Assembly: GCF_016772475.1 (NCBI RefSeq)
Contig: NZ_CP068595.1
Location: forward strand, 620,001 to 684,000
Direction of reading: 5' to 3'
DNA: 64,000 nt
From: Paenibacillus sonchi
GTDB taxonomy: Bacteria; Bacillota; Bacilli; Paenibacillales; Paenibacillaceae
A program made the position numbers and the translations under genes. A model generated the notes under the pieces. It was not told where the DNA came from and did no database searches. It saw only the letters and a program-made list of their open reading frames with translations. Positions 8,684 to 17,404 of the stretch are shown one piece after another. Position 1 is the first letter of the stretch, and each line of letters starts with the position of its first letter.

Positions 8684-9754
8684 TTGAAGGTTTTATTTAC
8701 ATTTTATGTGGCCAGCGGCGGAGTCGAGACATTGAACAAGCTGCGGTGTGAAAGTCTGCTGCGCAGCGGCATCGAGTGTCATGTGCTGTATTTGAGGTCG
8801 GGTTCAATCAGTCAGAGCCCGGCAAGCTTCCCTGTATTTATCGCCCCCACAGACGCGGATATCAAAGCGGTGCTGGACACCCATAACTATGATGCCATAA
8901 TTGTAACCTCGGATTATTTACTGCTGGAGCGTCTGCGCCGTCTGGGATACAGCCGAATCCTGATCTATGAATCCCAAGGCCTGGGAACACGCACAGACGC
9001 GAAGCTTCTGATCACGGAGGCAGTGCCTTTTTTACGTTCATACTGTAACGCTGTATTGATACCGCCCACAGATCACTTGCTGGAGCTGTTCATTTCAATC
9101 TGCCCATGGCTCCAGCGGTATGTTATTCCTAATATTGTGGATGTCCAGTCGTTCCGGTACATTCCCGATGAAGCACCATGTGATCCGGTTATCGCCTGGG
9201 TAGGGCGCCTGGAGACGAATAAGAATTGGAGCGAATATCTGAAAGTTGCCCATTTAATCCGCCGCAGCAAGCCGGAGCTGCATCTATGGATGTTTCATGA
9301 TCCGAACCTTGCAACCAGCGAGCAAAAGCAGCTGTTCCACGAAGAGCTCCATGCTCTCGAACTGCATGACCGGCTGAATGTTTTCACCAATATTCCCAAT
9401 CATGTCATGCCGGTGTATTACTCTTCCATAGCCGCTTCAGGGGGATTCCTGCTGTCTTCCTCAATCACTGAGGGCTTTGGGTATGCGGTTGCCGAGGCTG
9501 TCTGCTGTACCTGCCCGGTGCTGAGCACGGATTCCGACGGGGTGCGTTCTTTCATCATCCATAATGTGACCGGAAAATTCTATCCGCTGGGCAATGTAGA
9601 AGCCGCCGTCAAAGAGGGGCTGGAGCTTATGGATAATCTGCCGCTCCGGGACTCTATCCGCGAGCATGGCCGTCTCCATATGGTCTCCAGTTTCGGTTCC
9701 GTTAAATATGCCCAGTCTTTCCGGGAAATGTTGAACTCCTTCGCCATTTTCTAA
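8684..9754 (+). CDS. Glycosyltransferase, GT4/GT1-type fold
   Basis: Glycosyltransferase of about 356 residues with two Rossmann-like halves. The N-terminal half begins KVLFTFYVASGGVETLNKLR, a GT-B acceptor-domain start. The C-terminal half has the donor-sugar region VIAWVGRLETNKNWSEYL and the E-x7-E-like motif SSSITEGFGYAVAEAV. A TTG start at 8684 is preferred because AGGAGGG at 8671-8677 is correctly spaced from it, while the ATG at 8678 directly abuts that site. It stands alone on the plus strand, convergent with the large minus-strand sugar operon, and shares a bidirectional terminator with it. The acceptor and donor are unknown; context suggests the same surface glycan. Confidence 0.85.
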   Translation: MKVLFTFYVASGGVETLNKLRCESLLRSGIECHVLYLRSGSISQSPASFPVFIAPTDADIKAVLDTHNYDAIIVTSDYLLLERLRRLGYSRILIYESQGLGTRTDAKLLITEAVPFLRSYCNAVLIPPTDHLLELFISICPWLQRYVIPNIVDVQSFRYIPDEAPCDPVIAWVGRLETNKNWSEYLKVAHLIRRSKPELHLWMFHDPNLATSEQKQLFHEELHALELHDRLNVFTNIPNHVMPVYYSSIAASGGFLLSSSITEGFGYAVAEAVCCTCPVLSTDSDGVRSFIIHNVTGKFYPLGNVEAAVKEGLELMDNLPLRDSIREHGRLHMVSSFGSVKYAQSFREMLNSFAIF

Positions 9755-9759
9755 ATACA

Positions 9760-9805
9760 AAAGAACCCTCAATCCCACACGGTCACGTGGATTTGAAGGT
9801 TCTTT
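9760..9805. terminator. Bidirectional terminator between convergent glycosyltransferase genes
   Basis: AAAGAACC at 9760-9767 pairs with GGTTCTTT at 9798-9805, extended inward by imperfect pairing around ACGGTCAC. The A-rich start and T-rich end give U-tracts on both strands, fitting its place between two converging genes. Confidence 0.8.
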
Positions 9806-9825
9806 AGGCCGGATGGAGCGCTGTT

Positions 9826-10863
9826 TCAACCCCGTTTGAATACAATATCATACAGCTCTGCCTGAAAAATATTATAGCTCTTCTCCCAGGTAAACCGCAG
9901 GGAGTCGGCTGCTCCATTAATGGCCAGACGTTCACGCTGCTCCTTATTCCGGATGAGCGTTACCACATCTTCAGCCAGCCGGTTTTCATACCGGTACGAC
10001 ATCAGGCAGTTGCTTCCATGGACACAGTATTCAAGATTGCCCCCGGAATAGACCGTGACGAGGGCCGCCCCGCAGCGCATCGCTTCAAGACCAGGGAGCG
10101 AACCACTGTCATAGGTGCTGGAGCTGACAAAAATATCACTTTCATTATAGTGGTAACAAAGCTCTTCATCACTCGAGGGGGTACGCAGACGGTAATGCCC
10201 ATCTTTAAAAAGAGACTGCAGCCATGGGGATTCCGCATATTCACGCGGTGGAGTGATCAGGCAGATTTCGGCCTCCGGCTGCTGCCCTTTAATCATATCC
10301 AGCTGCTGCAGCAGATACTCCTGTTCCCGATGCCCCGAAAAACCGCCCTCCGGCTTGCGGACAATGGCAGACACTATAAGCTTTCTGTTCGCTTCGCGGA
10401 TATGCATATTATAAAAGTCAGAGCTGAGGCCAATCGGCACAATTCTGCCTTTGATTCCATGATTAATGCGGACGATACTCTGCTGCCAGCGGGAAAGCAC
10501 CAGCAAATTCGGTGTTAGATGATAGGAAGCAAACGACTGGTTGTTGTCCGGCAGGAACGTGGGCTCATAACAGAGTGCGAGCCGGATGTTTATCCCCTTG
10601 CCTTGTTCGCTGGCCCGCTGCGATACAGGAACAGTCGTGAAGTAGTTGGAGACAATGACATCGCCCGCCGGAAAATCATCCTCCGAAATCACGGTATCGC
10701 CAGCAAAAATAACCGGACATCGCATCGGGTATTCGACAATGCCTTGGGAGGGCATCAGAACGGTTACTTCATGCCCTCCATCCGCAAGACGATTGGCCAG
10801 TTCGGCCAGCATCCTCTGCGCGCCCCCTCTGGTCAGAGTCAGAACGGGAAAGGTTATTCTCAT
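9826..10863 (-). CDS. Glycosyltransferase, GT4-like
   Basis: GT-B fold glycosyltransferase of 345 residues, the last gene of the minus-strand sugar operon. The N terminus RITFPVLTLTRGGAQRMLAE is the usual acceptor-domain opening with the GGAQR loop. The C-terminal donor-binding motif is seen as SSSTYDSGSLPGLEAMRCGA. It overlaps the upstream GT2 gene by four bases (ATGA), so translation is coupled. It probably adds a sugar to the glycan built by this operon. Donor specificity cannot be read from the sequence. Confidence 0.87.
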   Translation of the reverse strand: MRITFPVLTLTRGGAQRMLAELANRLADGGHEVTVLMPSQGIVEYPMRCPVIFAGDTVISEDDFPAGDVIVSNYFTTVPVSQRASEQGKGINIRLALCYEPTFLPDNNQSFASYHLTPNLLVLSRWQQSIVRINHGIKGRIVPIGLSSDFYNMHIREANRKLIVSAIVRKPEGGFSGHREQEYLLQQLDMIKGQQPEAEICLITPPREYAESPWLQSLFKDGHYRLRTPSSDEELCYHYNESDIFVSSSTYDSGSLPGLEAMRCGAALVTVYSGGNLEYCVHGSNCLMSYRYENRLAEDVVTLIRNKEQRERLAINGAADSLRFTWEKSYNIFQAELYDIVFKRG

Positions 10864-11582
10864 TTTCTTCTCTCCTTCCGGAGCAGCCGTACAAGCGACT
10901 TGTGATGCAGTTCCTGTACTTGCTTAATCTCCCGCTTCTGCGCCTCACTATGGATAATGGAGCCCATTTCCTGATGCACCCGGTAATCCAGCAGCGGATC
11001 TTCAATGTAGGACCATTCATAATAAGCCAAAATGCGCAGCCATAAATCATAGTCCTGGGTATACAGCAATTTCTCATTAAACAATCCGACCTTCTTGAAA
11101 ACGTTCATATCCAGCATCACAGAGCTTCCATTCACCGGACAGCCCGTCATCAGGGTCTCGATCAGCTCAGCTTTGCTGTGAAATGGCACACTGATCCTTC
11201 CGGAAAAACGCTCTCCCAGCTCATTGATATAGTAATAAGCCGTATGATTAAAGGAGGTCTGTGTAGCAAGCATAACTGCGATTTGCCGGCCGATTTTATC
11301 GGGGTGGAAACAGTCATCGGCGCTTAGCCAGGCGAAATATGCCCCGCTGGCCGAGGAAATTCCCAGGTTGAGGGCTGAAGCAGTGCCGCCGTTTGTTTTG
11401 CGGAGCACTTTGATCCGCCCGCTGTAAGGCGCCAGCTTTTCCGTGTGAAGGGTCGACCCGTCGTCCACAACGATAATCTCTATATCCGGGTAGCTCTGCG
11501 CAAGTACGCTTTCGATGGCAAGATGCACGTATGAACAATTGTAAAAAGGGATAATCACCGAAACCCTGGTTCCATAGTTCAT
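10860..11582 (-). CDS. GT2-family glycosyltransferase
   Basis: Single-domain GT-A glycosyltransferase of 240 residues. Visible features are the N-terminal VSVIIPFYNCSYVHLAIESV, the nucleotide-binding VVDDGS, and a DxD-like aspartate pair in AWLSADDCF. It is clearly paralogous to the GT2 at 12221-12937, with the same DDGSTxHT segment and a similar YTxDYDLWxR motif, so a local duplication is likely. A good ribosome binding site (GGAGGTGAG) precedes the ATG. It overlaps the next gene by four bases. Confidence 0.9.
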   Translation of the reverse strand: MNYGTRVSVIIPFYNCSYVHLAIESVLAQSYPDIEIIVVDDGSTLHTEKLAPYSGRIKVLRKTNGGTASALNLGISSASGAYFAWLSADDCFHPDKIGRQIAVMLATQTSFNHTAYYYINELGERFSGRISVPFHSKAELIETLMTGCPVNGSSVMLDMNVFKKVGLFNEKLLYTQDYDLWLRILAYYEWSYIEDPLLDYRVHQEMGSIIHSEAQKREIKQVQELHHKSLVRLLRKERRK

Positions 11583-11610
11583 GCGCTCACCTCCTTCCCG
11601 GATGGATTAG

Positions 11611-12186
11611 TTATACGGTTTTGCAGGCCAGCAAGGCGTCCAGTGGCGCATGATTCGGTCCGAACGCTTCCAGGAAGGAAGGATTCTCCGCGTGATGAAA
11701 GCCTTTCAGCACAGTTACAGCATATCCCAGCCCCAAAAAATCTTCCGGTTCCCAGCCGCTCCGGTGTTTTTGATAGTACTCTCCTTGCAGATGGTAATGA
11801 TCCGTTCCTTCTTGGGGAAAAAAACCGCGTGGGGTAAAAACAACCACGCGGCCCGCTGCGATCACCTCCGCTTTCCGCAAAAGCTCCTTGCCTTCGCTCA
11901 TGGTGAAATGCTCCAAAGAGTCAATCAGTGTTACCGCCGAGAAGGTGCCCGGCAGAAACAGCTTATCGATATGTCTCGCATCAGCATGCACCGGAATGAT
12001 ATGGGACGCTGTATACTTGCGGTGCAGGAGATAGGGCCTGTGAATATCCAGGCCAATCACAACCGATGCCTCATAGCGTTCAAGCAACGTACCGGTTCCG
12101 CTGCCCACATCGAGTATCGTTTCTGCGAATTTCAGATGCTCCAGCAGAACCGGAAGGAAGTCCTTTACTTTAATTTCCCGGTACAT
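11611..12186 (-). CDS. Class I SAM-dependent methyltransferase
   Basis: Methyltransferase of 191 residues lying between two GT2 genes. The SAM-binding motif I is ILDVGSGTGTLLE, followed by an acidic segment VVIGLDIHRPY and motif IV-like VTLIDSLEHF. The start at 12186 is chosen from the GGGAGG nine bases upstream; an in-frame ATG further upstream lacks one. By position it probably methylates a sugar hydroxyl or another group of the growing glycan, a common capping modification. A small-molecule or protein target cannot be excluded. Confidence 0.87.
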   Translation of the reverse strand: MYREIKVKDFLPVLLEHLKFAETILDVGSGTGTLLERYEASVVIGLDIHRPYLLHRKYTASHIIPVHADARHIDKLFLPGTFSAVTLIDSLEHFTMSEGKELLRKAEVIAAGRVVVFTPRGFFPQEGTDHYHLQGEYYQKHRSGWEPEDFLGLGYAVTVLKGFHHAENPSFLEAFGPNHAPLDALLACKTV

Positions 12187-12220
12187 AGTTTCTAACCTCC
12201 CACATCTACCAGATTGCTGC

Positions 12221-12937
12221 TCAGCCGCCCATGGAAGCAATTAAACTGCGGAGCATGGGGGTGTAACGGGCATTGGTCGCCGCAGCTTCAGCCATAATGG
12301 CATCATAATGCTTGAGTGTTCCCATTCCGTCATGCCGCCGGTAGGCAGTCAGGGACTGATTGAGCATCACAGGCGGATATCCGTTCAGAATCGCCCGGAA
12401 CCACAGGTCATAATCATGGGTGTAGGGCAGCGACTCATCGAAAAGCCCAATGGCGGCGAACAGCTCCCGCTTGAACATTACGGTGCAGCCATTAATCGGA
12501 TTGCCCTGCAGAAAACAGCGCAAATAGTCAAGATAGCTTGGAAATACCACTGCTGCATTAAGCTCGGTCAGCTGTGTGCTTCCATTAATATAATTGAAGT
12601 TGGTGTAGGTAATCAGCAGACGGTTCTGGTCCATGAACAGCACTTGATTATTAATCTTGTCGCGGTAGAACATATCATCCGAGCTGAGCCAGACAACATA
12701 ATCACCTGTGGCATGACGGATTCCGTGATTCAGTGCGGACGCGGTTCCTCCATTAGCCTTCCCCAGATAGTGAATGTGCGGGAGGTACGGCGTAATCCGG
12801 TCTGTGTGCATAGTGGAGCCATCGTCAACAACGATGATCTCATATGGCTGCCAGGATTGGTTCAAGGCGCTTTGCAGCGCCTGCTCGATATAAGGGCAAT
12901 TGTAAAAAGGAATCACCACGGATACTCTCGGTTTCAT
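12221..12937 (-). CDS. GT2-family glycosyltransferase
   Basis: GT-A glycosyltransferase of 238 residues with RVSVVIPFYNCPYIEQAL at the N terminus, IIVVDDGSTMHTDR, and the acidic pair in VWLSSDDMF that should bind the metal-nucleotide. PYTHDYDLWFRA resembles the acceptor-side motif of its paralogue two genes downstream. The four-base overlap with the SDR gene upstream (12934-12937) shows coupling. It belongs to the UDP-deoxyaminosugar operon and is a candidate for using that sugar. Confidence 0.9.
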   Translation of the reverse strand: MKPRVSVVIPFYNCPYIEQALQSALNQSWQPYEIIVVDDGSTMHTDRITPYLPHIHYLGKANGGTASALNHGIRHATGDYVVWLSSDDMFYRDKINNQVLFMDQNRLLITYTNFNYINGSTQLTELNAAVVFPSYLDYLRCFLQGNPINGCTVMFKRELFAAIGLFDESLPYTHDYDLWFRAILNGYPPVMLNQSLTAYRRHDGMGTLKHYDAIMAEAAATNARYTPMLRSLIASMGG

Positions 12938-13935
12938 GAAGCACCTCCTTCTCTGCTTGCCCGGTAATAGTCCACAATATCCGCAAGTGAACGGGACAGC
13001 TCGATCAGCGGGCTCCAGCCGAGACAGGCAGCATTGTCCTCGGGGGATGCGGATACTTCTTCCTGATTAACTAATGCGCTGGACAACGCTGCCGGAACGG
13101 CAGCTGCGGATAAAGCGGCTTCCTGCTCCGCAGCCGCTTCCACCGGCCCCCAATCCATCGCTACCGGAGCAGCCGCATGGGCCAGCAATTGCCCGGCAAC
13201 CGCGCCAAGTCCACGCAGGGTGCCGGAATCAATACGGTAGATCTTCCCCGGCTCTCCACTGCGCAGAATACAGTCATAGGCTCTGACCGCATCCCGCACA
13301 TCAAGAAAGTCCCTGAGGGCAAACCGTGAGGAAAGCCTAAACGGCGGAAGGGTTTCAGAAGTGCCTGCAGCGGCCTCACTGCGCACAATATGCTGTGCCA
13401 GCAGGGAACAGAAGCCTGTAGACGGCCCGGGCCCGATCAGATTGCAGGGTTCCGCAAGCAGCACCGGCTGCTTGAATAATGTGCACCAGGCCAGAGATAC
13501 CAGTTCCTCCAGGGTTTTGCTCAGACTGTACGGATGAGGCGGTCCTCCCGCTAGGCCCGGCTTGAACTTAAGCCGGGAGCCGGCCACCAGAATACGGCGG
13601 GCCGGCCGGGTACGCAATCCCTCCAGCAAGTAGAGCGTAGACATGACGTTCGTTTCCATGTAGAGCAGCGGGTCCTGCCAGGATTCCGGGACTGAGTTTT
13701 TGCCGGCGAGGTGCAGCACTTCATCCGGCTGAACCTCTTCAATCATTGTGTTCACTGCCTTACGGTCGCTCAAATCACAGACCTGCTGCTTCACACCTGC
13801 GGGAAAAATGCCGGAAGCTGCTGCTGCACTCCGCACCACGGCAGTCACTTCCGCTCCTGCTGCATGAAAGTAAGCCACGGCATGCCTTCCGGTAAATCCG
13901 GAAGCTCCGGTAATCAGAATTCTCCGCGCCTTCAT
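12934..13935 (-). CDS. NAD(P)-dependent sugar epimerase/dehydratase (extended SDR)
   Basis: Extended short-chain dehydrogenase of 333 residues. The N-terminal cofactor loop is ITGASGFTGRHA, and the YxxxK catalytic motif appears as PYSLSKTLEE after VAGSRLKF. VLHLAGKNSVPESWQDP resembles the region found in GDP-mannose 4,6-dehydratase and GDP-6-deoxy-4-ketohexose reductase relatives. It overlaps both neighbours by four bases. The specific reaction is unknown. It may add a fourth step to the deoxyaminosugar route or make another nucleotide sugar. The C-terminal 60 residues are Ala-rich and less conserved-looking. Confidence 0.85.
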   Translation of the reverse strand: MKARRILITGASGFTGRHAVAYFHAAGAEVTAVVRSAAAASGIFPAGVKQQVCDLSDRKAVNTMIEEVQPDEVLHLAGKNSVPESWQDPLLYMETNVMSTLYLLEGLRTRPARRILVAGSRLKFKPGLAGGPPHPYSLSKTLEELVSLAWCTLFKQPVLLAEPCNLIGPGPSTGFCSLLAQHIVRSEAAAGTSETLPPFRLSSRFALRDFLDVRDAVRAYDCILRSGEPGKIYRIDSGTLRGLGAVAGQLLAHAAAPVAMDWGPVEAAAEQEAALSAAAVPAALSSALVNQEEVSASPEDNAACLGWSPLIELSRSLADIVDYYRASREGGAS

Positions 13936-14771
13936 ATCGACATCGCCGGCTGCTTCATCCAGGCCGCCAGTTCTGCCAGCATCACGGGGTACGGAGGCAG
14001 CTGCACCTGAACATCCGCTCTCGTGCTGACCAATGTGCGGTCCTGAACATGCGCAGACTCGGGGATAATTTCCACATCCTCTTTGTTGAAGGCTGCCTGC
14101 ATGTGCCGTAGCAGCTCATATTTGCTGACCGGCTGCGGATGGGCCAGATGGATCAGCCCGGAGATCTCCGGTTCCAGCAGAGCGTCTATAGCTTTGGCCA
14201 GCTCCAGTGTAGTTACCCCGTTCCACATCACCCGCCGGTATCCGGATACCGGCCCCCGCTGGGCCAGGAACCATTCCATCAGCCCGATGCCCGAAGGGCG
14301 GATTTCCGGGCCAATGATAGAGGTTCGGATCGTCAGGTGCCCGGGCTCCCGCACTTCTCCAAGACTTTTGGTGATCGCATACACAGATGTGCCGTCAGGC
14401 GTATCGTCTTCTGTATAACCGCCGCGTGTTCCTTCGAACACGCAGTCGGTACTGATATGGATGAGCCGGGCACGCACACCGTCCGCCGCGCGGCGGAGCC
14501 GGTGGGGCAGGAACCCGTTCACATGGTAGGCGCCGATCCGGTCACGTTCGGCAAATTGATTCAGCACGCCCAGCGCATTGATGATGCAATGGGGAGAGAC
14601 GATTTCGACCAGCTTTTCAACTCCGGCAATATCGTCGGCATCTACATACAGCCCGCCAAGATCACTCTTATCCCGGGTTGTATGGAAGACGTGATGCTTG
14701 CCTTGACGGCGGAAATAATCCGCCAGCATATGACCCGCCATACCGTTTCCGCCGAGGATAAGCAGCTTCAT
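13932..14771 (-). CDS. RmlD-like nucleotide-sugar 4-ketoreductase
   Basis: SDR protein of 279 residues similar to dTDP-4-dehydrorhamnose reductase. Features are LILGGNGMAGHMLADYF at the N terminus, CIINALGVLNQFAERDR, STDCVFEGTRGGYTEDD and the catalytic Y and K in YAITKSLGE. The gene sits directly after a UDP-GlcNAc 4,6-dehydratase-like gene and close to a UDP-sugar 2-epimerase gene. That trio matches the pathways to UDP-L-FucNAc (WbjB-C-D/CapE-F-G) or UDP-L-RhaNAc and UDP-L-QuiNAc (WbvB-R-D). The lack of the C-terminal cupin domain of CapF/WbjC, and the RmlD-like length, favour the WbvR-type reduction. The pathway assignment is inference. Confidence 0.85.
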   Translation of the reverse strand: MKLLILGGNGMAGHMLADYFRRQGKHHVFHTTRDKSDLGGLYVDADDIAGVEKLVEIVSPHCIINALGVLNQFAERDRIGAYHVNGFLPHRLRRAADGVRARLIHISTDCVFEGTRGGYTEDDTPDGTSVYAITKSLGEVREPGHLTIRTSIIGPEIRPSGIGLMEWFLAQRGPVSGYRRVMWNGVTTLELAKAIDALLEPEISGLIHLAHPQPVSKYELLRHMQAAFNKEDVEIIPESAHVQDRTLVSTRADVQVQLPPYPVMLAELAAWMKQPAMSI

Positions 14772-15754
14772 TGCAGGAACCCTCCCCGGATCAGGATCTC
14801 CTTGATCTCCCTCTGGTCCATCAGGTTGTTCTCGGAGCTGAAGCTGTTGAAGGAAACATGGGGATACCTGCTGTAATGGATTTTTAATTCAGGCATATCC
14901 AGTGTAGGCAGGATGACCAGATACTGCTCATCGTAGACAACCGTCGTCTGGCTTTCGAAATCACTCATCAGAATCTCATGGATTTTTTCGCCAGGGCGGA
15001 TACCTGCTTCAATAATGCTCACATCCCGTCTGCCTGAAGCCTCAATCAGCACTTCGGCGAGATCCACGATCCGGCAGGTTGGCATGGTCATTACAAAGAT
15101 TTCACCACCGAGGCTGACCTCAGAGGCCTTGAACAGCAGGGTGATGGCATCGCGCAGAGTGAAGAAGAAGCGGGTCATTTTCATATCTGTAATCCGCACC
15201 TGTCCCTTGTCCTTGATCTGCTTCATGAACAGATGAACCACACTGCCGTTCGTTCCCAGCACATTCCCGCCGCGCACCGTCACGAACCGGGTTTTGGAGC
15301 CCAGCAGGTTGGCGTAGACGAACAGCTTTTCCCCGATGGCTTTGGTCATCCCGTAGAAATTAGAGGGATTGGCCGCTTTGTCGGTGGAGATGTAAATCGC
15401 TTTTTCCACATTGCTGGCAATGGCCGCTTCAATGACATTCTGGGTGCCGACCACGTTGGTCTTGAGCGCTTCATACGGCTGGTCCTCGCAGACCGGAACA
15501 TGCTTGAGGGCCGCCAGATGAAAGACATAATCGATGCCCCGGCACGCCGCCACCAAAGCGTCCTTGTCACGGATATCGCCAATGATGAAGCTCAGGCGGG
15601 AATCCTCATATTCGCGGCTCATGGCCACTTGAGCAGACTCGCTGCGGGAGAATATGACAATCTCTTTCGGGTTCTGCGGCAAAAGCTGCCGGATGAGTTC
15701 ATGCCCCCAGGAACCGGTTCCGCCTGTAACCAAAATCCTTTTATTATTGAACAT
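14768..15754 (-). CDS. UDP-N-acetylglucosamine 4,6-dehydratase-like (inverting) SDR
   Basis: Polysaccharide-biosynthesis SDR of 328 residues. The Rossmann loop is VTGGTGSWGHEL, and the catalytic segment YISTDKAANPSNFYGMTK contains the S/T, the acid-lysine pair and the YxxxK motif of the CapE/WbjB/PseB group. HLAALKHVPVCEDQPYEA is also characteristic. The start at 15754 follows GGAGGG at eight bases. The expected reaction is dehydration of UDP-GlcNAc to a 4-keto-6-deoxy sugar with C5 (and perhaps C3) inversion, the first committed step to L-configured 2-acetamido-2,6-dideoxyhexoses. The gene overlaps both the 2-epimerase upstream and the reductase downstream. Confidence 0.9.
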   Translation of the reverse strand: MFNNKRILVTGGTGSWGHELIRQLLPQNPKEIVIFSRSESAQVAMSREYEDSRLSFIIGDIRDKDALVAACRGIDYVFHLAALKHVPVCEDQPYEALKTNVVGTQNVIEAAIASNVEKAIYISTDKAANPSNFYGMTKAIGEKLFVYANLLGSKTRFVTVRGGNVLGTNGSVVHLFMKQIKDKGQVRITDMKMTRFFFTLRDAITLLFKASEVSLGGEIFVMTMPTCRIVDLAEVLIEASGRRDVSIIEAGIRPGEKIHEILMSDFESQTTVVYDEQYLVILPTLDMPELKIHYSRYPHVSFNSFSSENNLMDQREIKEILIRGGFLQ

Positions 15755-16838
15755 GCAGGTTCCCTCCAAGCAAAAATTTGACTACCTTAACAGAGACATC
15801 CGGGGTCAAATAGCCTTCCGGCGCCTCCCATTCGGGACTCAGTGACGTCATCAGCCGGGTACAGCGCAATATGCTCTCCTGCTCCACTCCTGAAACTACA
15901 TTGCTTCCGCAGTCCACCGTTTCCGGACGTTCTGTGGTCCGGCGGATGGTTACTGTCGGCACTCCCATCAGGCAGCATTCCTCCTGAACGGTTCCGCTGT
16001 CGGTGATTGCGCACAGGGCATACTGCTCTAAATGGACAAAATCAAAAAATCCAAAAGGCTCATGAAATTCCACCAGCGGGTTCATCTCCAGCTTGAATTG
16101 CTCCGCCAGCTTGGAACGCGTACGGGGATGGATGCTGCAGATCAGGCGTAGGCCAAAATGCTCTGCCACCAGGTTCAATCCCGACATAATCTGCCGGAGC
16201 GATTCGGGATCATCCACATTTTCGGCCCGGTGGGCAGTAACCAGAAAGTACTGTCCTGCCATAAGGTTCAGCCGGCCCAGAATATCGCTGGCTCCGATCT
16301 GCCGGTTATAATGCTTAATCACTTCATGAATCGGATTTCCGGTTAAAACAATGCGCTGGCTAGGAAATCCTTCGCTGAGCAGATGCCGCTTGCTCTGCTG
16401 GGTATAGGGCATATTTATGGTGGAGACAGCGTCTATGACACGGCGGTTTTTCTCCTCCGGCACTTTCAAATCGTAGCAGCGGTTTCCCGCTTCCATATGC
16501 ACCACAGGAATGCCCATCCGCTCAGCGAGGATGGCGCACAGCGCACTGTTCGTATCCCCCAGGAGCAGAATCCGGTCGGGCTGCTCCCGGAGCAGAATAC
16601 TCTCCAGGCTCCCGAACATGGCAGCAAGCTGCCCGCCAAGCCCGGCCTGCTTATCCTGAAGCACATAATCCGGTGCCCTCAGCCCCAGCTCAGTGAAGAA
16701 AATCCCGCTGAGGCTGGCGGTGAAGTTCTGTCCCGTATGCACCAGCACATGCTGCTCCGCATGCTCATCGAGCAGCGGAATAATGACACTTAGGCGGATG
16801 ATCTCGGGCCGTGTGCCTAAAATCGTCATGATCTTCAT
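15744..16838 (-). CDS. UDP-N-acetylglucosamine 2-epimerase family protein
   Basis: Epimerase of 364 residues with the GT-B-like fold of the WecB family. Motifs are KIMTILGTRPEIIRLS at the N terminus, LLGDTNSALCA, the VVHMEAGNRCYD block, the TAHRAENVDDPE segment and TDSGTVQEEC near the end. The start at 16838 has GGGGAG upstream; the frame runs open for 52 more codons but without a site. VPEEKNRRVID resembles WbjD/CapG/WbvD, which epimerise UDP-2-acetamido-2,6-dideoxy-L-sugars, more than it does housekeeping MnaA. It is the first gene of the tight operon that runs down to 9826. Confidence 0.9.
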   Translation of the reverse strand: MKIMTILGTRPEIIRLSVIIPLLDEHAEQHVLVHTGQNFTASLSGIFFTELGLRAPDYVLQDKQAGLGGQLAAMFGSLESILLREQPDRILLLGDTNSALCAILAERMGIPVVHMEAGNRCYDLKVPEEKNRRVIDAVSTINMPYTQQSKRHLLSEGFPSQRIVLTGNPIHEVIKHYNRQIGASDILGRLNLMAGQYFLVTAHRAENVDDPESLRQIMSGLNLVAEHFGLRLICSIHPRTRSKLAEQFKLEMNPLVEFHEPFGFFDFVHLEQYALCAITDSGTVQEECCLMGVPTVTIRRTTERPETVDCGSNVVSGVEQESILRCTRLMTSLSPEWEAPEGYLTPDVSVKVVKFLLGGNLHVQ

Positions 16839-16954
16839 GGGTTCACTCCCCTTTGGGTGTTGGCCTGCCGCAGGATTGTGCGGCGGGGTGGTGTTAAGCC
16901 ACAGCACGCCAGAGTTGGCCGGTTGCCGGGTGCGTCTGGCGTGCGGGTGACCCG

Positions 16955-17240
16955 ATAAAACGGCATTTCTGCCGTTGTTAGAGGTTACTTTCACGTGAGC
17001 GGCAGATTTAACGGCAGTTCTGCCGGTGTTGGGTGCGACTGGTGCGGGAGCGGCGGATTTAACGGCAGTTTTGCTGTTATTGGGTGCGATTGGTGCGGAC
17101 GTGGCGGATTTAACGGCAGTTTTGCTGTTATTGGGTGCGACTGGTGCGGGAGCGGCGGATATAACGGCATTTTTGCTGTTATTGGGTGCGATTGGTGCGG
17201 GAGTGGCGGATTTAACGGCATTTTTGCCGTTGCTTCGGAT
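16955..17240. repeat. 51-bp tandem repeat array with AACGGCA/TGCCGTT hairpins
   Basis: Units begin at 16999, 17050, 17101, 17152 and 17203 (last one partial), exactly 51 bases apart. A lone hairpin of the same type lies just before at 16965-16982. Each unit has a palindromic core of the form AACGGCA-N4-TGCCGTT; where one arm changed (TGCTGTT), pairing survives as G-U. The array lies upstream of the 2-epimerase operon start. The unit length is a multiple of three, so frames stay open on both strands, but nothing suggests translation. Confidence 0.9.
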
Positions 17241-17404
17241 ACAAGTGGGAAAAAGTATAGTTATTTCTCCCGAAACTAAACAATCATAAGATTTAGGTGG
17301 AAAAAGTAAACTTAATTCGGCAATATTTGTCCGTTAGTAGCAAAATGAGCCGAAATAGTGGTACTTTTTCCACTTAGTTTGTGTAACGCAGGGCTATCGA
17401 GCAA

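Noticed and set aside
16991..17289. Frames encoding repeated SGGFNGSFAVIGCDWCG-type peptides
   Set aside because: Again a by-product of a 51-bp intergenic array, open on both strands and without start signals.
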